Shown: positions 1-8,976 of the stretch, in pieces
Layout of the letters: the number at the start of each line of letters is the position of its first letter
Position numbering within the stretch: position 1 is the first letter of the stretch
From: UBA9647 sp963739335
Lineage (GTDB): Bacteria > Bacteroidota > Ignavibacteria > UBA10030
Assembly: GCA_963739335.1 (NCBI GenBank)
Contig: CAVUAC010000053.1
Span: 1-64,000, forward strand
Direction: 5' to 3'
Length of the DNA: 64,000 nucleotides
Notes under the pieces: model-generated
What the model saw: only the letters and a program-made list of their open reading frames with translations
The model's database searches: none
Told to the model about the DNA's origin: nothing
Translations under genes and position numbers: made by a program

Positions 1-846
1 GGTAAGAAAGAGGTGGTTGCCATTTTTGGTTGGACCACCACTGCGATTCGCCGGAACGAGGTGATTTGTTTCGATTCTGATGGAGAGGAACGGTGGAGCC
101 ACAAATGCGACACACCGATGAAATTCAGGGGGAAAACATACTCGGGCGACTATACCATAACGGGTGTATCTGTCGACGATTTTGACAAGAGCGGAAAAAA
201 GCAAGTCATTGGGTATGCCCACCACATACCATTCGAGCCGACAATTGTTTTCCGGCTGGACGCGGCTACCGGATGGCTTCTCGACACCTATTGGCACAAC
301 GGCTATTTCCATGCGATGAAGCACGGGGATGTTGACGGAGATGGTCGAGAGGAGCTTCTTCTTGTTGGCGAAGATAATGGCTACGATGCGGCGTGCCTGC
401 TTGTCTTAGATCCCCGATTGATGCGAGGGTGTGCTCCACTGCCTTCAGGATATTCTTTTGAGGGGGTTGACAAGGGGGCTGAGAAGTTCTACATACTGTT
501 TCCCAGAACGGATTTGCACAGACTCCAAGGCGGCGTGCGTAACGTAGCCGCAGCGATTAATGTGTACGCCGATAAGAGGTTTATCGTCGGTGTTGCGGAA
601 GACAAGGATGACTGGTCGATCGGTGTGAATTATCAATTTGACTCCACGTTGACCTGCGAGCGGGCAGAGCCATCTGATCGGTTTATCGCTCGACACAGGA
701 AGTTGGAGCAAGAGGGGAAGCTGAAGACAAGGGTTGATGACGGCTACAGGGAGAACTTGCGCAGGGCACTTCTTTATTGGGATGGGGAGAAGTTTGTGCA
801 TCAGCGTGCGATGAACAAGAGATATGAGGAAGTTGTTGGGAAATAG
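1..846 (+). CDS. FG-GAP/VCBS-type beta-propeller protein, 5' end outside window
   Basis: The reading frame is open from base 1, so the N-terminus lies upstream of the window; the GTG at 13 is only an internal codon. About 280 residues are visible. The segment DVDGDGREELLLVGED near residue 105 is a typical calcium-binding FG-GAP/VCBS propeller blade, and VDDFDKSGKKQVIGYA is a weaker blade. There is no C-terminal sorting tail. FG-GAP propellers are usually exported or surface proteins, but no signal peptide can be checked here. A strong terminator follows at 911-946. The exact function is unknown. Confidence 0.75.
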   Translation, partial: GKKEVVAIFGWTTTAIRRNEVICFDSDGEERWSHKCDTPMKFRGKTYSGDYTITGVSVDDFDKSGKKQVIGYAHHIPFEPTIVFRLDAATGWLLDTYWHNGYFHAMKHGDVDGDGREELLLVGEDNGYDAACLLVLDPRLMRGCAPLPSGYSFEGVDKGAEKFYILFPRTDLHRLQGGVRNVAAAINVYADKRFIVGVAEDKDDWSIGVNYQFDSTLTCERAEPSDRFIARHRKLEQEGKLKTRVDDGYRENLRRALLYWDGEKFVHQRAMNKRYEEVVGK

Positions 847-910
847 GAAGGAGGCAATACGGGCGTTGGGAAAGTGAGCGCAACGTAGAGTAGCCAAGAT
901 TCTTAGGAAA

Positions 911-946
911 AAGCCGGACTGAGAAAATGCTCAGTTCGGCTTTTTT
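911..946 (+). terminator. Rho-independent terminator
   Basis: The stem AAGCCGGACTGAG / CTCAGTTCGGCTT, with a loop of about six bases, is followed directly by a run of T. It sits 65 bases after the stop codon of the first gene and ends that transcript before the gene at 1037. Confidence 0.9.
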
Positions 947-1036
947 GTTTCTGGGAGAAAAGAGTTGTGATGTAGATACTTTAGACCCTCTCCTAGCGTT
1001 CCTTCTAAATCCTTCAACCTACTTACGGAGGTCATT

Positions 1037-3799
1037 ATGAAATCTTGGCCAATAGTTCTCCGCTCGGCAGGAGTGGCCCTGCTTTTCCTGCTATTTTCGA
1101 TTCTCATGCCAACAAGAGGTAGTGCGCAGACACCTGATGGATACAACTGGACGAGGTCTCCAAGCAACCCAATTCTCGTGAGGGGACAAATAAGCCCATT
1201 TTCGAACCTGGTTGTGGTCAACAATGTACGGTTTGAAAATGGCATTTACAGGATGTGGGCGAACATAAGTTCGAGTGACCATGTCGATAAGGTCGGCCAC
1301 TTTACCTCTGCTGATGGTGTGACTTGGACATTCGACCGCGTGGTTCTAGATCTCGGTGGTCCTACGTACGGTGGTGTTGGCCACCACTGTATCATCAAGG
1401 ACGATGGTGTCTACAGGATGTGGTACTCGGGGCGTGGAGTGTCCAACCTCCCAGCAGGAAGACACGCGGTCGGATACGCCACGTCTACTGATGGGATGAC
1501 GTGGACGGATTTGGGAAAGGTTTTTGATATTGACGGTGCCGAAATCTATGGTATGAAAGTGATTAAAGACGGTGCATTGTTCAAGTTGTGGTTTGGTTTC
1601 GATCTCCAAGTGTCATATCTAGACAGCAAGGTCGGTTACGCGAGCTCGCCAGATGGTATCAACTGGTCGTACTACGGACCTGCCGTGGCTCCAGGAAGCT
1701 CCAGTGACTTAGACAGGTATCAGCTTGGTGTAACCGAGATCAGCAAACAAAACGACACCTATGGAATGTGGTACTGGGCCGCTGAGAACTACAGTCCTCC
1801 CGAACACTTCAGGGTTTTTTATGCCACTTCAGCCGATGGGATCAATTGGACGAAGCGCGGCGTTGTTTTGTCTGGCTCAAGCGCGACCTTTGAAGATCGA
1901 GGCGTGGGAGGACCGGGTGCAATTATGTTCGGCAATCCGACAAAGTTCTGGTATGGAAGTGTTGGATCTGCTTACGATTGGTGCGTTTCGTACGCCCAGG
2001 GAGTCATTGTTTCACCACCACCGACGATTTCGTCTTTTTCCCCAATATCGGGTTCCACTGGTACCGTTGTTACAATCAATGGTACACACTTCAGCCCAAC
2101 CGCTTCGAACGACATTGTGTACTTCGGCGCAGTAAGAGCAACTGTTACAGGAGCAACAGCGACATTGCTCACTGTGACCGTCCCAACGGGCGCAACCTAT
2201 CGCCCAATTACCGTGACGGTGAACGGACTGACGGCATTTTCGAGCAAACCTTTTACGGTGACCTTCCCAGGGGGTGGAACACTGGATGCGAACTCGTTTG
2301 CAGCGAAGGTCGATTTTCCGGTTGGGAATCAACCAGAAGAGTTAGCAATCGCCGATATTGATGGAGACGGAAAACCAGACTTGGCAGTCGGAGATGCAGC
2401 CACGGGTAACAGCAGCGCTTCTGTTCTGCGCAACATAAGCAGTGCCGGTGCGATCACCGCTAACTCCTTTTTGCCGAGAGTTGTCCTTGCAGCCGAGAAC
2501 CCTTATGGCACGACCGCCGCAGACGTTGACGGAGACGGGAAACTGGATCTGATTCTTGTGAATAGTGGTGCCAGCCGCGTCGCCTTATCAGTTTATCGCA
2601 ATATCAGCACAACGGGAAGCATCACCACGGCATCTTTTGACATACCAGTTGATTTCTCCATACCCTACGGCCCCAGTTCTAGCGCGAGAAACATTGCTGT
2701 CGGCGACCTTGACGGCGATGGCAAACCCGATCTGGTACTCGCGAATGTGCAAGGCAATACGGTCTCCGTTTTTCGTAACACCAGCACGGTCGGTAGCATC
2801 TCATTTTCCAGTGCCGTGACTTTCTCCGTTGGGCTGTATCCGACATGGGCTGCGATTGGTGACATTGATGGCGATGGTAAGCCAGATCTGGTGATTGCGA
2901 ATGACGGAGGGGCGAGTGTATCGGTTCTTCAGAACACGAGCTCTCCCGGCCAGACTTCATTCGCACCTAAGGTGGATTTTGAAGCTGCAGCCGGTGTGTT
3001 CAGCGTGGCTCTTGCTGACATGGACGGGGACGGAAAGCTCGATGTGGTTACAAGCGGGACAAACACCGTTGCTGTTCTTCGCAATACGAGCACCACAGGA
3101 GCGATCACAGCTGCATCATTTGCCCCCAAAGTGGAATTCTCCGTGGGGTATGTAGTATATGGAATTGCCGTTGGTGATTTAGATGGCGATGGGAAACCCG
3201 ATATCGTCGCCGGCAACTTCCTCAGTACTTCAGTGTCAGTTCTCCGCAACACGAGCATTTCTGGCAGCATAACAGCAGATTCGTTCGCGCCGAAAGTTGA
3301 TTTTGGAACAGGTTTCAATCCCTACATGGTTGCTATTGGTGATCTCGACGGCGACGGAAGGCCAGATTTGGCTGTCACGAACTACGGCAGCAATAGTGTC
3401 ACCGTGCTCCGTAACACAATGCAGGCCGTCAATCGGCCTCCAGTCGCGAATGCAGGCCCGAGTCAAACAGTAGAATGCACATCACCTACTGCGACACTTG
3501 TGCAGCTCAACGGATCAGCGTCAAGCGACCCAGATGGAGATCAACTCACATTCACGTGGGTTGGGCCGTTCGGTACGGCGTCGGGAGCCACTCCGACGGT
3601 CACTCTCCCGATGGGAACAAACACCATCACTCTTACGGTTGACGATGGCAGGGGAGGGGTTTCATCTGCCCAGGTTATCATTCGTGTTGTAGACACGAAG
3701 CCGCCAGTGATTACGTTGATGCCGCCGGCGACAATGTGGCCGCCGAATCACAAGGTACTCCAGATTCAAGGTGTCTGCGATGGTGAAGTCGGTAGTTGA
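1037..3799 (+). CDS. Large secreted beta-propeller/IPT/VCBS/PKD protein, N-terminal part before a frameshift
   Basis: Residues 1-31 are a signal peptide (basic start, long hydrophobic core, GSAQ cleavage region). Residues 35-330 carry repeated WYSG/YATS-DG-W blades like five-bladed glycosidase-type propellers. Residues 331-410 are an IPT/TIG domain (SPISGSTGTVVTINGTHF). Residues 420-795 hold about seven VCBS/FG-GAP blades with the D-DGDGKPDL calcium loop, and residues 800-890 a PKD-like domain. The frame stops at 3799, but the homologous text resumes one frame over (PPNHK, then SVVDVCAGTIPIS), so one extra base near 3761-3767 splits the gene. The rest, with the sorting tail, is at 3771-4433. 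A probable type IX secretion substrate acting outside the cell; the ligand is unknown. Confidence 0.85.
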   Translation: MKSWPIVLRSAGVALLFLLFSILMPTRGSAQTPDGYNWTRSPSNPILVRGQISPFSNLVVVNNVRFENGIYRMWANISSSDHVDKVGHFTSADGVTWTFDRVVLDLGGPTYGGVGHHCIIKDDGVYRMWYSGRGVSNLPAGRHAVGYATSTDGMTWTDLGKVFDIDGAEIYGMKVIKDGALFKLWFGFDLQVSYLDSKVGYASSPDGINWSYYGPAVAPGSSSDLDRYQLGVTEISKQNDTYGMWYWAAENYSPPEHFRVFYATSADGINWTKRGVVLSGSSATFEDRGVGGPGAIMFGNPTKFWYGSVGSAYDWCVSYAQGVIVSPPPTISSFSPISGSTGTVVTINGTHFSPTASNDIVYFGAVRATVTGATATLLTVTVPTGATYRPITVTVNGLTAFSSKPFTVTFPGGGTLDANSFAAKVDFPVGNQPEELAIADIDGDGKPDLAVGDAATGNSSASVLRNISSAGAITANSFLPRVVLAAENPYGTTAADVDGDGKLDLILVNSGASRVALSVYRNISTTGSITTASFDIPVDFSIPYGPSSSARNIAVGDLDGDGKPDLVLANVQGNTVSVFRNTSTVGSISFSSAVTFSVGLYPTWAAIGDIDGDGKPDLVIANDGGASVSVLQNTSSPGQTSFAPKVDFEAAAGVFSVALADMDGDGKLDVVTSGTNTVAVLRNTSTTGAITAASFAPKVEFSVGYVVYGIAVGDLDGDGKPDIVAGNFLSTSVSVLRNTSISGSITADSFAPKVDFGTGFNPYMVAIGDLDGDGRPDLAVTNYGSNSVTVLRNTMQAVNRPPVANAGPSQTVECTSPTATLVQLNGSASSDPDGDQLTFTWVGPFGTASGATPTVTLPMGTNTITLTVDDGRGGVSSAQVIIRVVDTKPPVITLMPPATMWPPNHKVLQIQGVCDGEVGS

Positions 3800-4433
3800 T
3801 GTGTGCGCGGGCACAATCCCCATTTCAAACGTCGTGGTGGTTTCGGCCTCGAGTGACGAACCAGGCGATGCCATCGTGATCGGTTCAGACTGCCGATCCG
3901 TTCAGCTCAAAAGTGAACGTGACGGCAACGGAAACGGAAGAGTCTACAAAATCAGGCTCGGTGTGAGCGATCCGAGCGGGAATATTGGAATCGCGACTTA
4001 TGTGGTGACGGTCCCGCATGATCAGGGCAACGGCTCAGTAGCTGTTGATGACGGAGTTGAGTACGCTGTGTTCGGCAACTGTACTCCCCCGTTGATGACG
4101 ATGTCGACCACTCCTAAGGTATCAGGAGCTGTCGATGCAATGCGCGTTGAATTGTCCCAAGAAACTGATCTGGCGAGCTACCCCAATCCTTTCAATCCGT
4201 CCACAACGATAATGTACCGGGTAGCCGAACAGGCAAGGATCGTGATTGAGGTATACAGCTCTCTTGGGCAGCTTGTTCGAAAGCTTGTTGATGAAGAGAA
4301 GGATCCAGGTGTCTATTCCGTGATCTGGGACGGCAGGAACAGAGACGGAGTGGCCGTTTCAAGCGGTATTTATTTCTGCAAAGTCAGAGCTGGTGCGAAC
4401 ATGATGACAAGGAGGATGCTGCTTGTGAAATAG
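3771..4433 (+). CDS. C-terminal part of the 1037 gene with Por/T9SS sorting tail
   Basis: This is the continuation of the gene at 1037, not an independent gene; its apparent GTG start is an internal codon. It begins in a HYR/Ig-like domain (DVCAGTIPISNVVV, SSDEPGD) and ends with an approximately 80-residue tail containing SYPNPFNPSTTIMYRV, EVYSSLGQLVRKL and SSGIYFCKV, the typical C-terminal domain read by the type IX secretion machinery in FCB bacteria. A hairpin with AAAGGC and GCCTTT arms near 4465-4490 may end transcription. Confidence 0.85.
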   Translation: MSAMVKSVVDVCAGTIPISNVVVVSASSDEPGDAIVIGSDCRSVQLKSERDGNGNGRVYKIRLGVSDPSGNIGIATYVVTVPHDQGNGSVAVDDGVEYAVFGNCTPPLMTMSTTPKVSGAVDAMRVELSQETDLASYPNPFNPSTTIMYRVAEQARIVIEVYSSLGQLVRKLVDEEKDPGVYSVIWDGRNRDGVAVSSGIYFCKVRAGANMMTRRMLLVK

Positions 4434-4537
4434 TATGAGCTCACAACGGGTAACGTGCAAGAAAGGCTCGGCAATCGCTGGGCCTTTCGCATTGTTCGGG
4501 GAACGGTCAAGTTGGTGAATGGTAAATTGGTGGGTGG

Positions 4538-5398
4538 TTAATTGGAGCGGCGGCGGATGGATCGATCGGAGAGTCCGAGCAATGCAGCAGTTTGTGATTT
4601 GTTACCATTGCATTTATGAAGGGCGCGATCGATGATGTACCCCTGGATTAGTCCCAAAGACTGGTGCAGGGAAAACTCGCTTCCTTCCTCTATCATGGAA
4701 AACATTTTCATCAGTTCGATTTTCTCTCGTTCCCGGATTGAATCCTGGTGAGTCGGCAGCAGGAGGCTCCGGATATAGGCCTTAAGCTGGACAACATTTT
4801 GTTCCCATCGTTGTTGCCGGAGCAGTCCAAGAAGTCCCGCTTCGATTCTCCCGCCAGTCTTGATCGATCGTACCGCTTCAGCACGGTCTGGTCCCAGAAC
4901 ATTGCAGCCGTCAAGAAATTGATTCAGGAAATGGTCGACGAGGAGAGGTATGTCTTCTTTCCGTTTGCGCAGGGGCGGGATGGAAATCTGTTTGTATTGC
5001 TCAAGCTTGTGGTAGAGTGACTCGATTATCTTACCGCTGCGGTATAGAGGCAGCAATGGCTTCTTGAGGGTGAAGATGGATTTGCTTAGAACAAGCTGAA
5101 CCGAGTCCGATCCGAGCCTTGTGAGTTTTCTCGTTGTCAGTGCTTCGGCCAGTCTCTCTTGCAGGAATGGATTAGCGTGGTCGATGTGCTTGAGTATGAG
5201 CGTCGATGGAGGTTCGAGGGAGCTGCGCCGGGTAGTTGTGAGCTCGGGTGGTTCACCGCCCAATAAGGCTACGCGCTGCTCTCGTTCGCTCAAGATGCTG
5301 AAGTTGATTAAACTGAGCTTCAATGACTTCCGCGGGCTACGGGCATGGATGGCTTTGGCGTACAAGGTCTTGCCGACACCAGTCTCTCCAATAATCAC
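4538..5398 (-). CDS. Degenerate sigma-54-type AAA+ response regulator without receiver domain
   Basis: The protein resembles the central AAA+ and C-terminal Fis-type helix-turn-helix domains of bacterial enhancer-binding proteins. Walker A is intact (GETGVGKT, residues 4-11), IPPLRKRKEDIPLL is the conserved sensor-region motif, and the last ~35 residues (NGNKSQTAALLGLSDRSIRR) form the Fis helix-turn-helix. The GAFTGA loop that contacts sigma-54 is missing and Walker B reads LILKHID instead of an LFLDE-type motif, so it probably cannot activate sigma-54. Family-like sequence (IIGRSPSITRLKARIP) continues in frame upstream to 5530, but an amber codon at 5531-5533 follows only six codons after an ATG at 5551. 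The gene may therefore be decaying or begin at a non-standard codon. Confidence 0.7.
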   Translation of the reverse strand: MIIGETGVGKTLYAKAIHARSPRKSLKLSLINFSILSEREQRVALLGGEPPELTTTRRSSLEPPSTLILKHIDHANPFLQERLAEALTTRKLTRLGSDSVQLVLSKSIFTLKKPLLPLYRSGKIIESLYHKLEQYKQISIPPLRKRKEDIPLLVDHFLNQFLDGCNVLGPDRAEAVRSIKTGGRIEAGLLGLLRQQRWEQNVVQLKAYIRSLLLPTHQDSIREREKIELMKMFSMIEEGSEFSLHQSLGLIQGYIIDRALHKCNGNKSQTAALLGLSDRSIRRRSN

Positions 5399-5906
5399 GA
5401 GAGGCTCGGTATCGGCTGAGAGGTGCGGGATTCTCGCCTTGAGCCTTGTGATTGAAGGGCTGCGCCCTATGATTTCGACGGTATCCAGAATCCAGGTGTT
5501 AGTGTATGAGCCCAGACATAGGTGCGAAACCTAAGCCGCCCGGAAAAACATCGTTCCTTGCGGTTGAAGGTCTCTTGGACTCTAGGGTCACCAGGACTCG
5601 GAAACCAGATTTTCTAGAAGGGATATGATCGCAGGAAGAGCTGCTATCCAGGATTACTTCGCTGTTCGGGTGCTGCGAGAAAGAGAGGGGTGCGGATGTG
5701 ATGATGGAGCGACTGAGACAGATCTATGTTTCTGAATTGTTAGATTCCAGACGAGATGAATTAGAAGCAAGTCGGTGTACTGTGGGATGAGAATGTGGTC
5801 GGAGTGGATTGGCGGATTGTTCTGGTAAGTGTGACGCGCATGATAGAGCTTTTGAGCGTCAGTCCATTTTTTCGCTCGTCCGAAGAAATGGACGAAAGAA
5901 GGGACG

Positions 5907-6057
5907 CCGAAATCGAATCCCGCGTGATAGAGCTTCCGCCCGCGTGCCGGAAATTTCGGTGAGGAGTGATTTCTGCGCTCTCGAAGGTTGGGTGGAGTTT
6001 CACCGAAATTTGAACGCACGTGATTGAGCTGCCAACGCACACCGCCGTCGATTTCGG
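5907..6057 (+). repeat. Inverted-repeat unit 1
   Basis: The outer arms CCGAAATCGA and TCGATTTCGG are perfectly complementary. The inner arms AAATTTCGGTG and CACCGAAATTT are also complementary and enclose about 38 bases. Between outer and inner arms on each side lies a conserved core like GCACGTGATTGAGCTGCC. Confidence 0.85.
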
Positions 6058-6298
6058 GGGCTCAGGGCTGAGGATGGGGTAAGTTGGCAAAAAGAAGTTT
6101 CAGAAAGCAAGAGGAATCGATTGGCAGATTGAGTGGAGAGGGAAGAAGGAGTGATGGAAGGATGGAGTCCTGGGTCGAGCGAAGATTTTGTCAATAGGAA
6201 GAACAGATTGTTCTGGGAATTGTGACGCAGCATGGTGAAGCGTGGGAGCGCCAGTCAATTCTCTTGCCTCTTCAAGAGAAGTAACCAAGAGAAGGAGA

Positions 6299-6447
6299 CC
6301 GAAATCGAAACGCACGTGACAGAGCCCCCGGGCGCACCAGCCGAAATTTCGGTGCTTAAGGATCACGACAGCCTCAGAGATTTGTGGAGTTGCACCGAAA
6401 TTTGAACGCACGCGAGAGCCGTCCACCCACACGGTCGTCGATTTCGG
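6299..6447 (+). repeat. Inverted-repeat unit 2
   Basis: It has the same outer arms (CCGAAATCGA / TCGATTTCGG) and inner arms (AAATTTCGGTG / CACCGAAATTT) as unit 1, with an unrelated central loop of about 38 bases. The core regions GCACGTGACAGAGC and GCACGCGAGAGCC are diverged. Confidence 0.85.
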
Positions 6448-6644
6448 AGGCTCAGGGCTGACGATGGAGCAAGATGTTGAAAAGAAGTTTCAGAAAGCAA
6501 GAGGAATCGATTGGCGGTTTGAATGGTGGATGTCAGCTTGTTTGTCAAGCAGTCCAATGTATTGAGAGATGTTGTAGCGATGGTTCTCAACCCTTACGGG
6601 TTGTTACCTTTTTGCTTGTCCAAAAAGGTAACCGAAAAAGGACA

Positions 6645-6793
6645 CGGAAATCGAAACCCACGGGATCAAGCTGCCCACGCACAGGCCGTAGATTTCGGCC
6701 GTGAGGAGTTTGCCATCGATGAAATATAAGCAATAGGCCGAAATCTGAACGCACGTGTTCAAGCCGCCTCCCCGCGCCGCCGTCGATTTCCGG
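6645..6793 (+). repeat. Inverted-repeat unit 3 with compensatory stem changes
   Basis: The outer arms are CGGAAATCGA / TCGATTTCCG and the inner arms AGATTTCGGCC / GGCCGAAATCT. Both arms of each stem differ from units 1 and 2, yet pairing stays perfect. This is direct covariation evidence that the stems are maintained. Confidence 0.85.
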
Positions 6794-6998
6794 ACCGTGG
6801 GGCTAAGGAAGAGGCAAGATGGAAAACCACACTTCAGAGAGTAGTCGGAATCAATTGGCGGATTGTTCAAGTCAGTGTGACGCGACTTGATAGAGCGCTT
6901 GAGCGTCAGTCCATTTCTTCGCTCGTCCGAAGTCCCGCTCTAGGACACAGGCGACTGTGCGGGATCCCCAAAACGGAAAAGGGACGAAAGAAGGGACG

Positions 6999-7188
6999 CC
7001 GAAATCGAAACCCACGGGATAGAGCTTCCACCCCACGGGCCGGAAATTTCGGTGATGAGAGAATGGTGCACTCTCCATAGTTTGATTGAATTTCACCGAA
7101 ATTTGAACGCACGCGATCAAACTGCCAACGCACACCGCTCGTCAGAGTCCGTTAGACTCTGCCGGAGTCTGACGACCATCGATTTCGG
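6999..7188 (+). repeat. Inverted-repeat unit 4 with a palindromic insertion
   Basis: The outer and inner arms match unit 1. The right half is lengthened by about 38 bases at 7138-7178, itself a palindrome (TCGTCAGAGTCC / GGAGTCTGACGA). A second palindromic insertion lies just upstream at ~6933-6970. Confidence 0.8.
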
Positions 7189-7330
7189 GGGCCAGGGACG
7201 ACTTGTTCGCGGCGGAGAAGATGAAGAGTGAGGATCACAATGCAAAGCGATTTGTTGCAGAGTGCAAAGCAATATTGATTGCGTCTGCCTTAGTGGCGGG
7301 TTAGATTGTGCGATATTGCATAGGTGAAAA

Positions 7331-7531
7331 ATGAACGAAAACCTGAAACACCTGAGCTTTCTCCTGATCGACGAAAAACTGGAAGGCCGATACGGCATGT
7401 TGGTAGCTGCCCAACAAGGACAGAGTGTCGATCTGACCTGCCGTGGGGAAATCGTTGTGAGGAATCCTGAGGACTCTGCGGAGGCTGTTGCAGGAGCGGT
7501 GAAGATCAAAAAGCGGGTTTATGCGTCATGA
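7331..7531 (+). CDS. Small hypothetical protein
   Basis: This 66-residue frame starts at an ATG. It has balanced composition and plausible beta-strand alternation (RYGMLVAAQQGQSVDLTCRG), but no recognised domain, signal or membrane segment. There is no clear ribosome site, only an A-rich GTGAAAA before the ATG. It stands alone between the repeat array and the convergent gene at 7601, so it may be real or a chance frame. Confidence 0.35.
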   Translation: MNENLKHLSFLLIDEKLEGRYGMLVAAQQGQSVDLTCRGEIVVRNPEDSAEAVAGAVKIKKRVYAS

Positions 7532-7600
7532 GATGGCGTTAGAACTGTCTATAGAGAGAAGCGGGTGCCACGATTTCTGCCTTCCAGCTGAGTATTGTGC

Positions 7601-7840
7601 TCAGGTTTCTGTAGCCTGGAGGATGAATTCTATCGTCGGGGGAGACACATTCGTATTGATGCGGACCACTTCTCTCTGATTGCCCTTCAACTTTTTCGTC
7701 TGAATTGTCAGAACGCCGCCATCAAGAACTGCCCGGATATTCCCATAGCTGTTGAGTAAAACCTCTCTCGATGTTTTCGAGATTGGAATGCGGGTTTCAA
7801 AGGGGATCGTGGTGCGTTTGAAATCCTTCGTCGAGTCCAT
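7601..7840 (-). CDS. Small hypothetical protein
   Basis: The frame is open up to 7993, but residues before the internal ATG at 7840 are low-complexity (a tandem 'ggtctctggactc' repeat at 7909-7940), so I place the start at 7840. The 79-residue product (MDSTKDFKRTTIPF, GGVLTIQTKKLKG, VVRINTNVSPPT) has a beta-rich look. The family is not recognised. Confidence 0.4.
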   Translation of the reverse strand: MDSTKDFKRTTIPFETRIPISKTSREVLLNSYGNIRAVLDGGVLTIQTKKLKGNQREVVRINTNVSPPTIEFILQATET

Positions 7841-8403
7841 GTTCAATCCGGGATGTGATTGAAAAGAAAAAGACCTAAACCGTCGGTCGGGATGTGGGCC
7901 GATGGGGCTTAGGTCTCTGGACTCGAAGGTCTCTGGACTCTGGATTTGATGCTTAGGTGGTGCGAATATAGGCAAGTCGAAGCATAGAAACAACTGGAGC
8001 TGTCTCAGCGGACGCCCTGATCAACAAGGCTCAGATTGGCCATGCCCGCATTGTTAACACCCGCATTCCGCGAGAGATGCCTAGTTGAGGCCAATCCTTT
8101 GCATGTAATTGCCCATGACATCACAAGTTGAGGTTTCATAGGAAAGAGATTTCGCGGCCTTCGTCACATATCGCATCATCTGATATGATAAGTTGTTGTG
8201 TCGACCGGGTATATACAGTTTCGGGGCGGAGGGGATTTGCATTTTTGACACAGATCACATTGAATGAATCTAGAAATCCTCACCTTGCTTGCGGAAACTT
8301 GTACAGCCAGAGCTACGTTATAAGATAAGGACCATGTGTTGTTGATGTTTTCTAAGTGAAATAGCGTATTGATTTTCATTTGTTCTAACTGTACCATACT
8401 GAC
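7841..8403. other. Intergenic stretch with no recognised gene
   Basis: These 560 bases hold a short tandem repeat near 7909-7940 and otherwise no frame, RNA or hairpin I can support. The region 8330-8400 is AT-rich and probably carries the promoter of the toxin-antitoxin pair that follows, but no clean -35/-10 pair stands out. Confidence 0.4.
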
Positions 8404-8976
8404 GTGCGCCCCTCCCAGCAAAAGACCCTGAACGCGATTATTTATTTTGTAAGGCACACCAAGAACTGCCGAAAGACCAAGCTTTTCAAGCTTCTCTACT
8501 TCCTGGACTTTGTTCACTTCAAGAGGTACGGCACCAGTGTGACAGGCTATGATTACATAGCAATGCCAAAGGGTCCTGTCCCAATCGAGCTTTATGAACA
8601 GATCACTCACGACACTGCTCCAGACGAATTCAAGAAGGCGTTCACAGTAGTCGAAGAAAAGGATGATGAAGGCGAATCATTGGGATTCAGAATCCTGTTG
8701 GATAAGAAGGCAAAACCCGATCTAGATTGGTTCTCTCCGAACGAAAAGAAGATCCTAGAGGAGATCGCATTTATCTTTCGCGATGCCACAGCCAAAGAGA
8801 TGTCCGAGATAACTCATTTGAAGAACGCGCCTTGGGATCTTACGATGAAGAAGAAAGGTCCCAACGAGCTGATCGATTATTTTCTTGCACTAGACGATGA
8901 AACTACGCTGGCGAAGGAGGAGATAGAGGAAAGATTCCAGTTACAAAAAGAGCTGCAAAAGGATGGCAGAATTTGA
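8404..8976 (+). CDS. Panacea-domain (SocA/GepA-like, DUF4065) antitoxin
   Basis: Residues 1-75 match the Panacea/DUF4065 pattern: KTLNAIIYFVRHT, KTKLFKLLYFLDFVHF, GYDYIAMPKGPVP. The rest is helical (LSPNEK-like FSPNEKKILEEIAFIF, then SEITHLKNAPWDL). Panacea proteins are known as interchangeable antitoxins that neutralise unrelated toxins by direct binding. The GTG start at 8404 gives the usual family N-terminus. The stop overlaps the next gene by 14 bases, as expected for a translationally coupled antitoxin-toxin pair. The partner is the best guide to what is neutralised. Confidence 0.8.
   Translation: MRPSQQKTLNAIIYFVRHTKNCRKTKLFKLLYFLDFVHFKRYGTSVTGYDYIAMPKGPVPIELYEQITHDTAPDEFKKAFTVVEEKDDEGESLGFRILLDKKAKPDLDWFSPNEKKILEEIAFIFRDATAKEMSEITHLKNAPWDLTMKKKGPNELIDYFLALDDETTLAKEEIEERFQLQKELQKDGRI

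Larger units (their letters stand above)
5769..7210. repeat. Array of four ~150-bp nested inverted-repeat units, non-coding
   Basis: Four related units (5907-6057, 6299-6447, 6645-6793, 6999-7188) recur every ~350-390 bases. Flanking text is also shared: 6094-6127 nearly equals 6482-6517, and 5856-5890 nearly equals 6897-6930. Short open frames occur in every direction but do not keep frame between copies, carry no ribosome sites and are unlikely to be proteins. Nothing else was found in this ~1.5 kb gap. The layout resembles REP-doublet/REPIN or MITE-derived repeats, or a tandem family of structured RNAs. Confidence 0.85.

Noticed and set aside
445..897. Minus-strand frame of 150 codons under the first gene
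   Set aside because: Antisense shadow of a clear FG-GAP protein; runs into the terminator region with no ribosome site.
5654..7135. Many 60-130 codon frames on both strands in the repeat array, some with KKVTEKGHGNRNPRD-like text
   Set aside because: They fall wholly inside the inverted repeats, change frame from copy to copy and lack ribosome sites; the DNA pattern explains them.
5907..7188. Possible CRISPR array because conserved segments enclose variable loops of similar length
   Set aside because: Arms are 53-56 bases and diverged, only eight occur, spacing is uneven, and no cas genes are present.
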